A DNA stretch of 64,000 nucleotides, taken from positions 1-64,000 of the forward strand of contig SXON01000145.1 in assembly GCA_005778355.1 (NCBI GenBank). The letters are read 5' to 3'. This document shows positions 37,464-45,929 of the stretch, piece after piece. The notes under the pieces were generated by a model. The model was not told the DNA's origin. It was given only the letters and a program-made list of their open reading frames with translations, and searched no databases. Each line of letters opens with the position of its first letter. Position 1 is the first letter of the stretch. Source of the DNA: Pseudomonadota bacterium (lineage in GTDB: Bacteria > Myxococcota_A > UBA796 > SXON01). Position numbers and translations under genes: made by a program.

Positions 37464-38797
37464 TGTCGAGTGAACTCACCTACTCGCGGGTCAACCGCGA
37501 CGTCATGCGTCCCCTGTTCGACATGGGGATGCACTGGTATGGCCTGATGGGCCTCGTCACGCTGGGCCTCGCCTGGGGTGGCTACTGCTGGGGTGTCCAG
37601 CTCGTGAAGGGCCTCGGCGTGGCTGGCTACCACCCGCCGGTGTTCTGGGGCGTTTACATCACGACGTTCGTGTTCTGGATCGGTATCGGCCACGCCGGCA
37701 CACTGATCAGCGCGATCCTCTTCCTCACGCGTTCGCGCTGGCGCACCGGTATCTACCGGGCCGCCGAGGCGATGACCATCTTCGCCGTCATGACCGCCGC
37801 GTTGTTCCCGGCGATTCACGTCGGGCGCGCTTGGCAGGCCTACTGGCTGTTCCCCTACCCCAACCAGCGGCAGCTGTGGCAGAACTTCAAGTCGCCGCTG
37901 ATGTGGGACGTGTTCGCGGTGAGCACCTACTTCACGGTGTCGACCGTCTTCTTCTTCATCGGGCTCATCCCCGACATCGCCGCTGTTCGCGACACCACCA
38001 AGGGCATCACCCACAAGCTCTACACGGCGATGTCGCTCGGCTGGCGCGGCACTGATCGCCAGTGGCGCCACTACATGGCCGCCTACGGCTTCTTCGCCGC
38101 CCTCGCCACGCCGCTGGTGCTCTCGGTGCACAGCGTGGTGTCCTGGGACTTCGCCATGGCCGACACCCCGGGCTGGCACAGCACGCTTTTTCCGCCCTAC
38201 TTCGTCGCCGGCGCGATCTTCTCGGGCTGCGCGATGGTCATCACGCTGATGTTGCCCCTCGCCAAGCTGTTCAAGCTCGAGGAGTACATCCACGTGTGGC
38301 ACTTCGAGCATCTCGCCAAGCTCTGCATGTTCACCGGCGGGATCCTCACCTACGCCTACGGCACCGAGTACTTCGTGGCCTGGTACTCCGACAATCCCTA
38401 CGAGTGGGACGTCTTCGTCGACCGCGTGGTCGGCAAGTACTGGTGGGTCTTCCTCACGATGGCCCTGTGCAACTGCACCATCCCGCTTCTCTGGTGGTTC
38501 AAGAAGATCCGCACGTCGATGATCGGCCTCTTCGCCATCAGCATCGTGATCAACATCGGGATGTGGTTCGAGCGGTTCAACATCATCGCCAGCTCGCTCG
38601 CCCACAGTTTCGATCCGGGCGCCTGGGTCTACTACACCCCCACCTACATCGAGTGGGGCATCATGATCGGGTCCTTCGCCTGGTTCTTCCTCTGGTTCCT
38701 TCTGTTCGTCAAGATCATGCCGAGCGTGGCGATCGCCGAGGTCAAGGAAACCCTGCGTCCGCCCTTGAAGCATGAAGAGGAGCACGCCGCCAAATGA
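37463..38797 (+). CDS. actC: Alternative complex III subunit ActC, NrfD-like quinol-binding membrane protein
   Basis: A 444-residue polytopic membrane protein of the NrfD/PsrC family with about ten transmembrane segments (for example LMGLVTLGLAWGGYCWGVQLV, IGIGHAGTLISAILFLT, YFTVSTVFFFIGLIPDI). GIGHAGTLISA and YPNQRQLWQNFKSPLMWD are characteristic of the ACIII subunit that contributes a quinol site near the FeS subunit. Its ATG overlaps the actB TAA, and its TGA overlaps the actD ATG (ATGA), so production is coupled and stoichiometric. Confidence 0.93.
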   Translation: MSSELTYSRVNRDVMRPLFDMGMHWYGLMGLVTLGLAWGGYCWGVQLVKGLGVAGYHPPVFWGVYITTFVFWIGIGHAGTLISAILFLTRSRWRTGIYRAAEAMTIFAVMTAALFPAIHVGRAWQAYWLFPYPNQRQLWQNFKSPLMWDVFAVSTYFTVSTVFFFIGLIPDIAAVRDTTKGITHKLYTAMSLGWRGTDRQWRHYMAAYGFFAALATPLVLSVHSVVSWDFAMADTPGWHSTLFPPYFVAGAIFSGCAMVITLMLPLAKLFKLEEYIHVWHFEHLAKLCMFTGGILTYAYGTEYFVAWYSDNPYEWDVFVDRVVGKYWWVFLTMALCNCTIPLLWWFKKIRTSMIGLFAISIVINIGMWFERFNIIASSLAHSFDPGAWVYYTPTYIEWGIMIGSFAWFFLWFLLFVKIMPSVAIAEVKETLRPPLKHEEEHAAK

Positions 38798-39390
38798 CAC
38801 ACGAGCATTCGCACGGTCACGACCAAGCCGCGCCGGTCGACACTGAGCCGCTGAACGAGCCGATCAAGGCGGTGTACAAGCACCTTGACTGCCTGCTCGA
38901 GGGCATCACCGGTCTGAAAAAGGCGGGGATCAGCGACTTCACCGTCCTGAGCCCGATTCCCCGCCACGAGATCGAGCAGGAGATCTACCAGGGCGAGCCG
39001 AGCCCGGTTCGCTGGTTCACCCTGTTGGGCGGCATCTTCGGTGCCACGGCCATCTTCTCGCTGGCTTCGCTCACCCACGCAAACTGGCCGATGATCATCC
39101 CCGGCGGGAAGCCGCTGGTGTCGATCCCACCGTTCCTCGTCGTCACCTTCGAGGGCACGATCCTCTGGGGCTCTTTGATGACGCTGGTGGGCCTCGTGCT
39201 CAACTGTCGGCTCCCCGCCTTCGACCTACCCAAGGCGATGCACGACCCGCGGTTCACCAACGACTCTTTCGGCATCGTCCTCGAGCGCACCAGCGGTCGC
39301 GACGAGGCCGAGATCAAGCACATCCTCGAGCACTCCGGGGCCATCGAGGTCACCGGCGGCGACGGCAACGGGGGAGCCCACCATGGTTGA
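38794..39390 (+). CDS. actD: Alternative complex III subunit ActD (DUF3341)
   Basis: A 198-residue subunit with a cytoplasmic N-terminal domain (YKHLDCLLEGITGLKKAGISDFTVLSPIPRHEIE) and two membrane helices (WFTLLGGIFGATAIFSLASL and VVTFEGTILWGSLMTLVGLVL), as in the DUF3341 family found only in ACIII operons. DPRFTNDSFGIVLE matches the family's C-terminal part. Both ends carry His clusters (THEHSHGHD at the start, GGAHHG at the end). It overlaps actC by 4 nt and actE by 8 nt. Confidence 0.92.
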   Translation: MTHEHSHGHDQAAPVDTEPLNEPIKAVYKHLDCLLEGITGLKKAGISDFTVLSPIPRHEIEQEIYQGEPSPVRWFTLLGGIFGATAIFSLASLTHANWPMIIPGGKPLVSIPPFLVVTFEGTILWGSLMTLVGLVLNCRLPAFDLPKAMHDPRFTNDSFGIVLERTSGRDEAEIKHILEHSGAIEVTGGDGNGGAHHG

Positions 39391-40066
39391 TCTGAAGAAA
39401 GGTGCTCGCCTCGCCCTCCTCGGGCTTGGCGTCGCCGGCGTGGCCTACGCCTCGCCCTGGGACATCGACATGATCGATGGCGTCAACTTCAAGACCTACG
39501 AGTGGGCCATGCGACCGCAGCCTGCGGGCGCGGTGTCGCGCCTCTCGCTCGCCGAGCCCAAGGCCCGGGCCCCTGGTTACTACCAAAACGGTGAGGTCGA
39601 CGCGGTCAACCGCGTGAACCTCGACGCCACCAACGCGCTGGCCAACCCCTACGCAGCCGACCCGAACCTCGTCGCCACCGGCACGCGCCTGTTCAAGGTG
39701 AACTGCGCCCCCTGCCACGGGCTCGAGGGCGAGGGCGGTGGCCCGGTAACGGTGAACGACAAGGGCGCCGGCATCAACCGCTTCCTCATGGCGGCACCGG
39801 CGGTCGCGGGCCAAGACACCCGAGTCGATACCCTGAGCGACGGCTTCGTGTACGCCACTATCCGCAACGGCGGCGCGGGCAGCGCGGGCGCCTCTGCGGA
39901 GCGTCCCGCCTTCGCGGCGGCCATCGGCGCGGGCATGCCGGCCTACGGTCCCCTCCTCACCGACTATGAACGCTGGTCGATCGTCGCGTACATGCGCACG
40001 CTCCCCGGCGCGTCCTACACACCGCCGGCCCCACCGGCGGAGACCCTCCCGACGGAGAACCCCTAG
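39383..40066 (+). CDS. actE: Alternative complex III subunit ActE, monoheme cytochrome c
   Basis: A 227-residue periplasmic cytochrome c anchored by an N-terminal hydrophobic segment (ARLALLGLGVAGVAYA). The heme site is CAPCH in LFKVNCAPCHGLEGEGGG and the probable axial Met is in GAGMPAYGPLL, the class I cytochrome arrangement. ActE passes electrons within or out of ACIII. It overlaps actD by 8 nt; actF starts at the base right after its stop. Confidence 0.92.
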   Translation: MVDLKKGARLALLGLGVAGVAYASPWDIDMIDGVNFKTYEWAMRPQPAGAVSRLSLAEPKARAPGYYQNGEVDAVNRVNLDATNALANPYAADPNLVATGTRLFKVNCAPCHGLEGEGGGPVTVNDKGAGINRFLMAAPAVAGQDTRVDTLSDGFVYATIRNGGAGSAGASAERPAFAAAIGAGMPAYGPLLTDYERWSIVAYMRTLPGASYTPPAPPAETLPTENP

Positions 40067-41410
40067 ATGAGCGCCGTCGATATCCTCGCCGCAACGCGGC
40101 GCGTCGTGGGTCACGGCCCCGACGTCGCGGAGACCGTCCGCACCACCCCTCGCGAAGTGCCCGCCGGGGTGAAGACCTTCGGCATGGTGGGCATGGCCAT
40201 CGGCCTCGCCTCGCTGGGCTACGGACTCTACACCGAGAGCCACCGCACCCTGGGCGCCTTGCTCGTGTGCATCGTGTACTTCATGGCGGTGGCCCAGGGC
40301 GGCGTCATGTTCGCGGTGGTGCAGACCATCACGCTCGGCCGCTGGGGACGTCCGTTCAAGCGCATCGCCGAGTCCTTCTGGTTTTTCATGCCGATCAACT
40401 ACGCGATCTGGATCGTGTTCCTGATCGCCGGCGGCCTCGACCTCTACCCGTGGACCCACGAGGAGATGCCGGCGCACAAGGCGGTCTGGCTGCAGCCTGG
40501 GTTCTTCATCGCTCGCCAGGTGGTGATGCTCGGCATCCTCATGGCGCTCGACTTCTTCTTCATCCGCAACAGCCTGCGCGCGGACATGGGCGTGGCGGCG
40601 GAAACGCTTGGTAGCCGCGCCCCGGCCTTCTGGGCCAATTTCACTACGGGCTGGCGCGGTCGCGACGCCGAAGTGGAAGACACCTACCAGAAGAACATCC
40701 GGCTCGCGCCGGTGATCGTGGTGCTCTACGCCATCTTCTTCAGCCTTTTCGCGGTCGACGCGGTCATGTCGCTGGCACCTCATTGGTACGCCAACATGTT
40801 CCCGGGCTGGCAGTTCGTGTCGAGCTTCTGGCTCGCGCTCAACTGGATCTGCATCATCTCGGTGAGCTTCCGCAGCTGGCTCCGCATCGAGCACCTCGCC
40901 GCCCCGGCTCGCTACCACGACCTCGGCAAGCTGATGTTCGCGTTGTGCGTCTTCTGGACGTACAACCTCTTCGCGCACATCTTGCCCATCTGGTACGGCA
41001 ACATGCCCGAGGAAACCTGGTACCTCATCCTGCGCATGTACATGGAACCGTGGTCGGGCCTCGCCAAGGTGGTGGGCGCCATGTGCTTCCTCATCCCCTT
41101 CACCGTGCTGCTCAGCCGCGGCATCAAGAAGACCCCAAACGCCCTCATCGCCATCGCCATCGTCATCGCGATCGGCGTGTGGCTCGAGCGCTTCATCCTC
41201 ATCATGCCTCAGGTGTGGATGCGGGACTCGTTGCCCCTCGGCCCCGTGGAGATCGGTCTCGCCGTCGGCTACGCCGCCGCCTTCGTGACCGTGGTGGCCA
41301 ACGTACTGGCACGCGTGCCAGCGGTCCCAGTGAGCGACCCCTTCATGAACGCCCACCCCGACGACATCCACGTCCACGCTGTCAGCCACGGCGGCGGGCA
41401 CGGGCACTAG
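40067..41410 (+). CDS. actF: Alternative complex III subunit ActF, NrfD-like membrane protein
   Basis: A 447-residue polytopic membrane subunit, paralogous in fold to ActC, with about ten helices (TLGALLVCIVYFMAVAQGGVMFAVV, ESFWFFMPINYAIWIVFLIAGG, PVIVVLYAIFFSLFAVDAVMSL and others). DAVMSLAPHWYANMFPGW and YHDLGKLMFALCVFWTYNLFAHILPIWYGNMPEE are typical ActF segments. The C-terminus is His-rich (IHVHAVSHGGGHGH). It is the last subunit gene. No cytochrome oxidase gene follows, so the terminal oxidase must be encoded elsewhere. Confidence 0.93.
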   Translation: MSAVDILAATRRVVGHGPDVAETVRTTPREVPAGVKTFGMVGMAIGLASLGYGLYTESHRTLGALLVCIVYFMAVAQGGVMFAVVQTITLGRWGRPFKRIAESFWFFMPINYAIWIVFLIAGGLDLYPWTHEEMPAHKAVWLQPGFFIARQVVMLGILMALDFFFIRNSLRADMGVAAETLGSRAPAFWANFTTGWRGRDAEVEDTYQKNIRLAPVIVVLYAIFFSLFAVDAVMSLAPHWYANMFPGWQFVSSFWLALNWICIISVSFRSWLRIEHLAAPARYHDLGKLMFALCVFWTYNLFAHILPIWYGNMPEETWYLILRMYMEPWSGLAKVVGAMCFLIPFTVLLSRGIKKTPNALIAIAIVIAIGVWLERFILIMPQVWMRDSLPLGPVEIGLAVGYAAAFVTVVANVLARVPAVPVSDPFMNAHPDDIHVHAVSHGGGHGH

Positions 41411-41426
41411 GGACAGCAGAACGGCG

Positions 41427-41876
41427 ATGACACCAGAGGAGCTGGTCGAGCTCTGCCGACCGGCAGCGTCGCTCATCGCGCGACTGGGGACGGAAGATCC
41501 CGCCGCGCTGGAGCGTGCGCTGGCGCGACTCGACGCGGAACAGCTCGTGGCGGCCACGCTGATGGCCGCCGCAGAGGGCTGGCTCACGCCGAAGGAAGCG
41601 GGAGGCGTTCGCTTCGGCCGCCTGTCGAAGGCCTGCGAGGAGCTCGGCGGCAACTCGCTCGACGCGGTCGACATGGATGGCCCCGCCTCCGGCCCTCACA
41701 CCCACCCGCGCGGCGAGGTGGAGCTGTGCATCCCGGTGTCGGGACAGCCCCGTTTCGACGGTCGAGACAGTCGCTGGGTGGTGTACCCGCCCGGCTCGCG
41801 TCACGTGCCCACCGTCACCGGCGGCCGGATGCTGATCCTCTACTTCCTGCCCGGCGGCTTGATCACCTGGGGCTAG
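41427..41876 (+). CDS. Cupin-fold protein, DUF4863/hydroxylaminobenzoate-lyase-like
   Basis: A 149-residue protein. The N-terminal half is helical. The C-terminal half is a single cupin: GPHTHPRGEVELCIPVSG (His, His, Glu metal ligands) and later YPPGSRHVPTVTGGRMLILYFLPGG with the second-motif His. The HPxGEhxLCh...GWVVYPPGSxHVPTVTGG pattern resembles DUF4863, which includes 4-hydroxylaminobenzoate lyase. The reaction here is unknown. It starts 16 nt after actF on the same strand, so it may be read with the act operon. Confidence 0.6.
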   Translation: MTPEELVELCRPAASLIARLGTEDPAALERALARLDAEQLVAATLMAAAEGWLTPKEAGGVRFGRLSKACEELGGNSLDAVDMDGPASGPHTHPRGEVELCIPVSGQPRFDGRDSRWVVYPPGSRHVPTVTGGRMLILYFLPGGLITWG

Positions 41877-41923
41877 CCGCCCGGGAGGCTCGGCTCAGCC
41901 CACGGGTCTTGGGCCAGGACGCG

Positions 41924-43156
41924 CTACAGGCTCCGCGCCCGCACGCGTCGTCCTTTCCACTCAGTTGCCCCCCGTAGCTGGGTGATCAGCGAGGCCAACA
42001 TGGAGGCCATGCCGATGATCGCGCCCAGCGGCTGGAGCATGTAGACCAGCGGCTGTCGCGACAAGCCTGCGCCCGACACCCGGTCGCAGAGTTGCCGGTA
42101 CACGAGGAATCGTCCCGCGAAGATCGCGGCGAGTTGAGCCACCGCCATCGCGACGATGCCCGGCGTGGCAACGTGGGACGGCCGGAAACCCGCGAACCAG
42201 CCCCACCCGCCGTCCGCGGTCACCGGGTCGGCCATGCACGCGAGCACAAACACCGTCCAGGGCCAGAGCTCGGCCTGGAAAACCAGCAGGAGCGCCGCCG
42301 AGGTGAGCGTGATCGACAAGCCCTTGCGGTCGGGGTCGACCACCGCCGCGTTCTTCTTGAACCCACGCCAGAGCTGGCCGAGCCCCTGGTACATGTGGGT
42401 GGCGGTGAGCTCCGGCCCCACGCGCACCGCATAGCGACCGCCGCGACGCTTGACCTCGCGCACCAGCGCCACGTCTTCCACGATGCGGTCGCGCACGGCC
42501 TCGTGGCCCCCAGAGCGCAAGTATGCTTCACGACGGAAGGCCGCAAACTGCCCATTGCCCATCGCGTCGTCGGGCCACCGCGGATCCTCCGCGCGGGCCG
42601 GGTCGAAAAGCGACAGCAAAAGCGACCAGAAGAAGGGCTGCACGAGTCGCTCGGCCCAGCTCTCCACCCGCTGGCCGCCGAGCACCACCAGGACATCGGC
42701 GCCAAGGTCGTCCATGACCTCGGCCACGCGGCGGCAGGCGCTGGGGACATGCCAGGTGTCGGCATCGACGAAGAGCAGGATATCTCCGGACGCCGCGTCG
42801 ACCGCCTGTTTCAGCGCCCAGTTCTTGCCGAGCCAGCCCTCGGGCGGGTCAGTCCCCTCGATCACCCGGCACCGGTGTTGCCGCGCGATGCCGCCGGTGC
42901 CGTCGCTGGAGCGGTCGTCCACCACGATCACCTCGACCCCGTCGAGGTCCTGGGCGTCGAGCGAGGCGAGCAGCCGCCCGATGACGGCCGCCTCGTCACG
43001 CGCGGGGACGCAGACCGAGAGCGAGGCGCGGACCGACTTGGCCGGAGGTCCGGGCTCGATGCGCCAACGCGGCGAGAACAGCACGCGGAGCTTCACGACG
43101 GCGAGAAGCCGACCGGCGAGGCCGCCCAGCGCCCAGAGCCACAGGAGCACCGTCAT
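41924..43156 (-). CDS. Family 2 glycosyltransferase, membrane-bound
   Basis: A 410-residue glycosyltransferase. An N-terminal membrane helix is followed by a GT-A domain with SVCVPARDEAAVIGRLLASL, VIVVDDRSSDGT, GKNWALKQAVDAASGDILLFVDADTW (DxD-type metal site) and EDVALVREVKRRGG. Three to four membrane helices end the protein. The GWLGKNWA motif and topology resemble carotenoid/chlorobactene glucosyltransferases (CruC-like) and hopanoid-linked GT2 enzymes, so a lipid or terpenoid acceptor is likely but not proven. Its ATG overlaps the stop of the upstream acyltransferase gene (ATGA); it is the last gene of a four-gene operon. Confidence 0.82.
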   Translation of the reverse strand: MTVLLWLWALGGLAGRLLAVVKLRVLFSPRWRIEPGPPAKSVRASLSVCVPARDEAAVIGRLLASLDAQDLDGVEVIVVDDRSSDGTGGIARQHRCRVIEGTDPPEGWLGKNWALKQAVDAASGDILLFVDADTWHVPSACRRVAEVMDDLGADVLVVLGGQRVESWAERLVQPFFWSLLLSLFDPARAEDPRWPDDAMGNGQFAAFRREAYLRSGGHEAVRDRIVEDVALVREVKRRGGRYAVRVGPELTATHMYQGLGQLWRGFKKNAAVVDPDRKGLSITLTSAALLLVFQAELWPWTVFVLACMADPVTADGGWGWFAGFRPSHVATPGIVAMAVAQLAAIFAGRFLVYRQLCDRVSGAGLSRQPLVYMLQPLGAIIGMASMLASLITQLRGATEWKGRRVRARSL

Positions 43157-44340
43157 CCGGGCAGGATCTGACCGTTGGCCACGCGGTAGTTGCCCGGTGG
43201 CATTTCACGTGGCAGTCGCGACACAGTCCCCTCGGCCACGAGGTTCACGCCATTCGGGACAGCCCGGCCCGGCGCTAGGCTTACCCCCGCGCCAATCTTG
43301 ACGCCGTGTCCGACGGCGCAGCCGAGGAAGGGGATGCCCACGTCGCAGAGCCCGCCGTCCATCCACACCTTCACGTTTCCACGCAGGTTGAGGTCCTGGA
43401 GCGTCGCGAATGTCGATATAAATGTGTCGCGACCGATCACGCTGGCCTGGGCGCCGATGTGCCCGCAACTCGAGCGCTCACCGAGGACCGACATGTTGAA
43501 CATCGAGTAGTTCGACAGGTGCGCACCCGGACCCACGCTGGAGAGCCGCGCGGTCACGTGGTCCTCCACGATGGCCCCCTTCCCCACGTGACAGGCCTGG
43601 AGGTGGCTGAAGGCGCCGATGCTGGCGCCGTCCTCGACGATGCAACCCTCGATCGAGGCGGTGGGGTGAATCTTGCAGCCCTTGCCCACGACCGACAGGT
43701 GACGACGCAGCGGGTAGCGCAGCCAGGTCCACAACAGGGCATGCGGCCGGAGCGTGAGCCGCGTCCAGATCTCCACGCCGAGCGCAGCGAGGTGCGCCCG
43801 GAGCAGGTGAACCCAGTGACGCACCGTCACCGCCGTGCGCAGGTCGATGGCCCAGTCCACCACCTGCCCCTGGCCGAAGGGACCGGGCAGCGGACCTCGG
43901 CCGGTGAGCCCGAGCGGGGGGACCATGACCGGGCGTGTCCCCTCACCCCAGGCGAGCCCGACGCGGCGAGCCGCCTGGGCGCCGGGCGTTCCCGCGTCCA
44001 CGGGGCCACCGTCGCGGAAGAAGGTCTGCGCCTCCACCTCGATCTCGCCCACCCGTGGAGGTCGCTCGATTGTCGCGAGCTGGGTGCCCGTTGTCGCGAC
44101 CTTCAACCACGCGGCGAGCGCGCCGGGGGCGATGTCAACGTCGGCATCGAGGTAGAGCGCGTCGGCGTCGCGACCTGGCTCGTCGACCTCGCCCTCCACG
44201 CGCAGCCCCACGGCCGCGAGAGCGAGCTCCTGTCGCTCCCCCAGCGGGCGGCCAAGCACGCAGAGCGCCTCGGCGGGCTCCTCCCAGGGCGCGACCAACG
44301 CCGGGCGACGGACGCGGAAAGCGCGACGGGGCCGACTCAA
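43153..44340 (-). CDS. Left-handed beta-helix (hexapeptide) transferase
   Basis: A 395-residue protein. The N-terminal 190 residues are not recognised. From about residue 220 hexapeptide repeats form a left-handed beta helix (CKIHPTASIEGCIVEDGASIGAFSHLQACHVGKGAIVEDHVTA, then GHIGAQASVIGRDTF), as in GlmU-type acyl/nucleotidyl transferases. ASYSMFN-like SNYSMFNMSVLG and LGCAVGHGVKIGAGVSLAPGRAVPNG fit sugar-nucleotide-related proteins. The start is a TTG overlapping the upstream TGA (TTGA); no better start keeps the N-terminus. With the glycosyltransferase after it, a role in making a surface glycan or glycolipid is likely. Confidence 0.75.
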   Translation of the reverse strand: MSRPRRAFRVRRPALVAPWEEPAEALCVLGRPLGERQELALAAVGLRVEGEVDEPGRDADALYLDADVDIAPGALAAWLKVATTGTQLATIERPPRVGEIEVEAQTFFRDGGPVDAGTPGAQAARRVGLAWGEGTRPVMVPPLGLTGRGPLPGPFGQGQVVDWAIDLRTAVTVRHWVHLLRAHLAALGVEIWTRLTLRPHALLWTWLRYPLRRHLSVVGKGCKIHPTASIEGCIVEDGASIGAFSHLQACHVGKGAIVEDHVTARLSSVGPGAHLSNYSMFNMSVLGERSSCGHIGAQASVIGRDTFISTFATLQDLNLRGNVKVWMDGGLCDVGIPFLGCAVGHGVKIGAGVSLAPGRAVPNGVNLVAEGTVSRLPREMPPGNYRVANGQILPG

Positions 44341-45929
44341 GCCGGCCTCGCCGCGACCCAGGCGCCGAGCTCTACCAGCGCGCGTCGCTCGCCACCGTCG
44401 TCAGGCGGCACCGGACCGAGCTGCCCGGACCACATGCGCTCGCACTGCCGCGCCGCCCACTCCGTGAGCGGCACCAGCCGAGGCAGGCCGTCGACGCCAC
44501 GCACCACCAGCGCGGTGGCCGGACCCGGCGCAGGCCCGAAGCCCTGCAACATCGGCACCACGTCGTTTTCGGTTGCCACGAGCTCCACCCCCGGGCCCAG
44601 GCGAAGCGGGGTGTCGTCCCGCAGGTCGGGCGCGAGGGCGAGCGAGGCGAGCGGCGCGGGACCAGGGTCGGCGAGGGCCGCCTCCAGGCACGCGAGCTCC
44701 GCCAGCGCCGTGCCCGGGGGCAGGCTCTCGGCGAAACGACGCGCGAGCGGGCGCCGCAGGGCACGGTCCATCGCAAAGAAGCGGGCCTGCGCCTCATCGA
44801 GCTGGTCTTCTGCCCGCAGCGCCCCGACGGTGGCTGGGAGGGCGCTCTGGATGCCCTGCGCGACCTGCTCGAAGCCGAGCCCGAGGGTGGTCCCGGCGCC
44901 GAGCGCGTAGCCAACGGCGCACGCCACCTCTTGCGACGGCAATCCCCGGGGCGCCTCGGCGTAGGCGGAGGCCACGGCGGCCGCGGCTTCCCCGTCCCTC
45001 AGTCGCGACACGAGGCCGTCTAGGAAGTCGCGTCCCTTCTTGTTGCGCATGGCCAGGGCGCGACGAACCTGGATGAAACGCCACGCGAGGTCGGCCGCGG
45101 CGCGGTCCGCCGGGGGACACAGCGCCACCACCGGCGGCTCGCCCCCGGCAAGGTGCCCCGCGAGCGCCTCGATACCCGCCACCAGCTCGTCGAGATTGCG
45201 CCGCCAGCCACTCCCCCAGCCGCGGAAGGCCTCCATCCACCCGGCGAAAGCGACGCCTTGCAGGCGCGCGCCATGGGCGCTCGACCACGCGAGGCCGTCG
45301 GAAGCGAGGTCGATGCTGTTCCAGGGCGTCGAGACGACTCGGCCCTCGGCGAGCCCACGCAGCGCCCCGTCGATCTCGCGAGACAAGAAGGCCTTGCCCG
45401 CCTCGACCCGCACCTCGGCGTTGGGATCGTCCACCGGGCCTGCCCCCGCGAGCCGCTCGCAAGCGCGACAGAAGGGCTCGGAGAAGGCGTCGACCGCCGC
45501 GTGTTCCGGGCAACGAGCGCGCCCCGCGTCGTCGAAGAAGTACCAGAGCGCGACAGGCAGCGCCTCGGCGATCCGTGCCATCGTCGCGATCTGCAGTCGC
45601 GACATGCCTGGCCACCAGGCGAAGCCGACGAGCTGGTGACAGAGTTCATGCGCCGTCCACTTCGCGCGTTGCCCCGGGTGCAAGCTGCCGAGGGGCCGGT
45701 CGAGGCGAAAGTGGCGGAACTTCGTCTCGGGGAGCACGCCGCCGGTCCAGCCACCCATCTCGCCGAGATCGGGTCGGTCCTCCGGGCCCCAGGGATCGGG
45801 GAGCTGGACCTGGTACTCGAAGTGCGCCAGTCCCACGCCCGCCGCCTCGGCCAGCGCGAAGACTCGCGTCCCCGCCTCAGTGGCGGCGGCCTCGCTTCGC
45901 AGCGCCTCGTCGAGCCGGGCCTCGATCAC
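44337..45929 (-). CDS. HExxH protein of unknown family
   Basis: A 530-residue cytosolic protein with no family I can name. A zincin-type motif HELCH (H94, E95, H98) lies in RAKWTAHELCHQLVGFAWW. About 50 residues later come Cys/His residues that could bind a second metal (CPEHAAVDAFSEPFCRAC). The rest is helical and Ala/Arg-rich, with LVVRGVDGLPRLVPLTEW near the end. No signal peptide or membrane segment. It could be a metallopeptidase or a deaminase-linked regulator; the motif alone does not prove activity. GTG 45929 overlaps the stop of the deaminase-like gene, and its stop overlaps the TTG of the transferase gene. Confidence 0.62.
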   Translation of the reverse strand: MIEARLDEALRSEAAATEAGTRVFALAEAAGVGLAHFEYQVQLPDPWGPEDRPDLGEMGGWTGGVLPETKFRHFRLDRPLGSLHPGQRAKWTAHELCHQLVGFAWWPGMSRLQIATMARIAEALPVALWYFFDDAGRARCPEHAAVDAFSEPFCRACERLAGAGPVDDPNAEVRVEAGKAFLSREIDGALRGLAEGRVVSTPWNSIDLASDGLAWSSAHGARLQGVAFAGWMEAFRGWGSGWRRNLDELVAGIEALAGHLAGGEPPVVALCPPADRAAADLAWRFIQVRRALAMRNKKGRDFLDGLVSRLRDGEAAAAVASAYAEAPRGLPSQEVACAVGYALGAGTTLGLGFEQVAQGIQSALPATVGALRAEDQLDEAQARFFAMDRALRRPLARRFAESLPPGTALAELACLEAALADPGPAPLASLALAPDLRDDTPLRLGPGVELVATENDVVPMLQGFGPAPGPATALVVRGVDGLPRLVPLTEWAARQCERMWSGQLGPVPPDDGGERRALVELGAWVAARPA

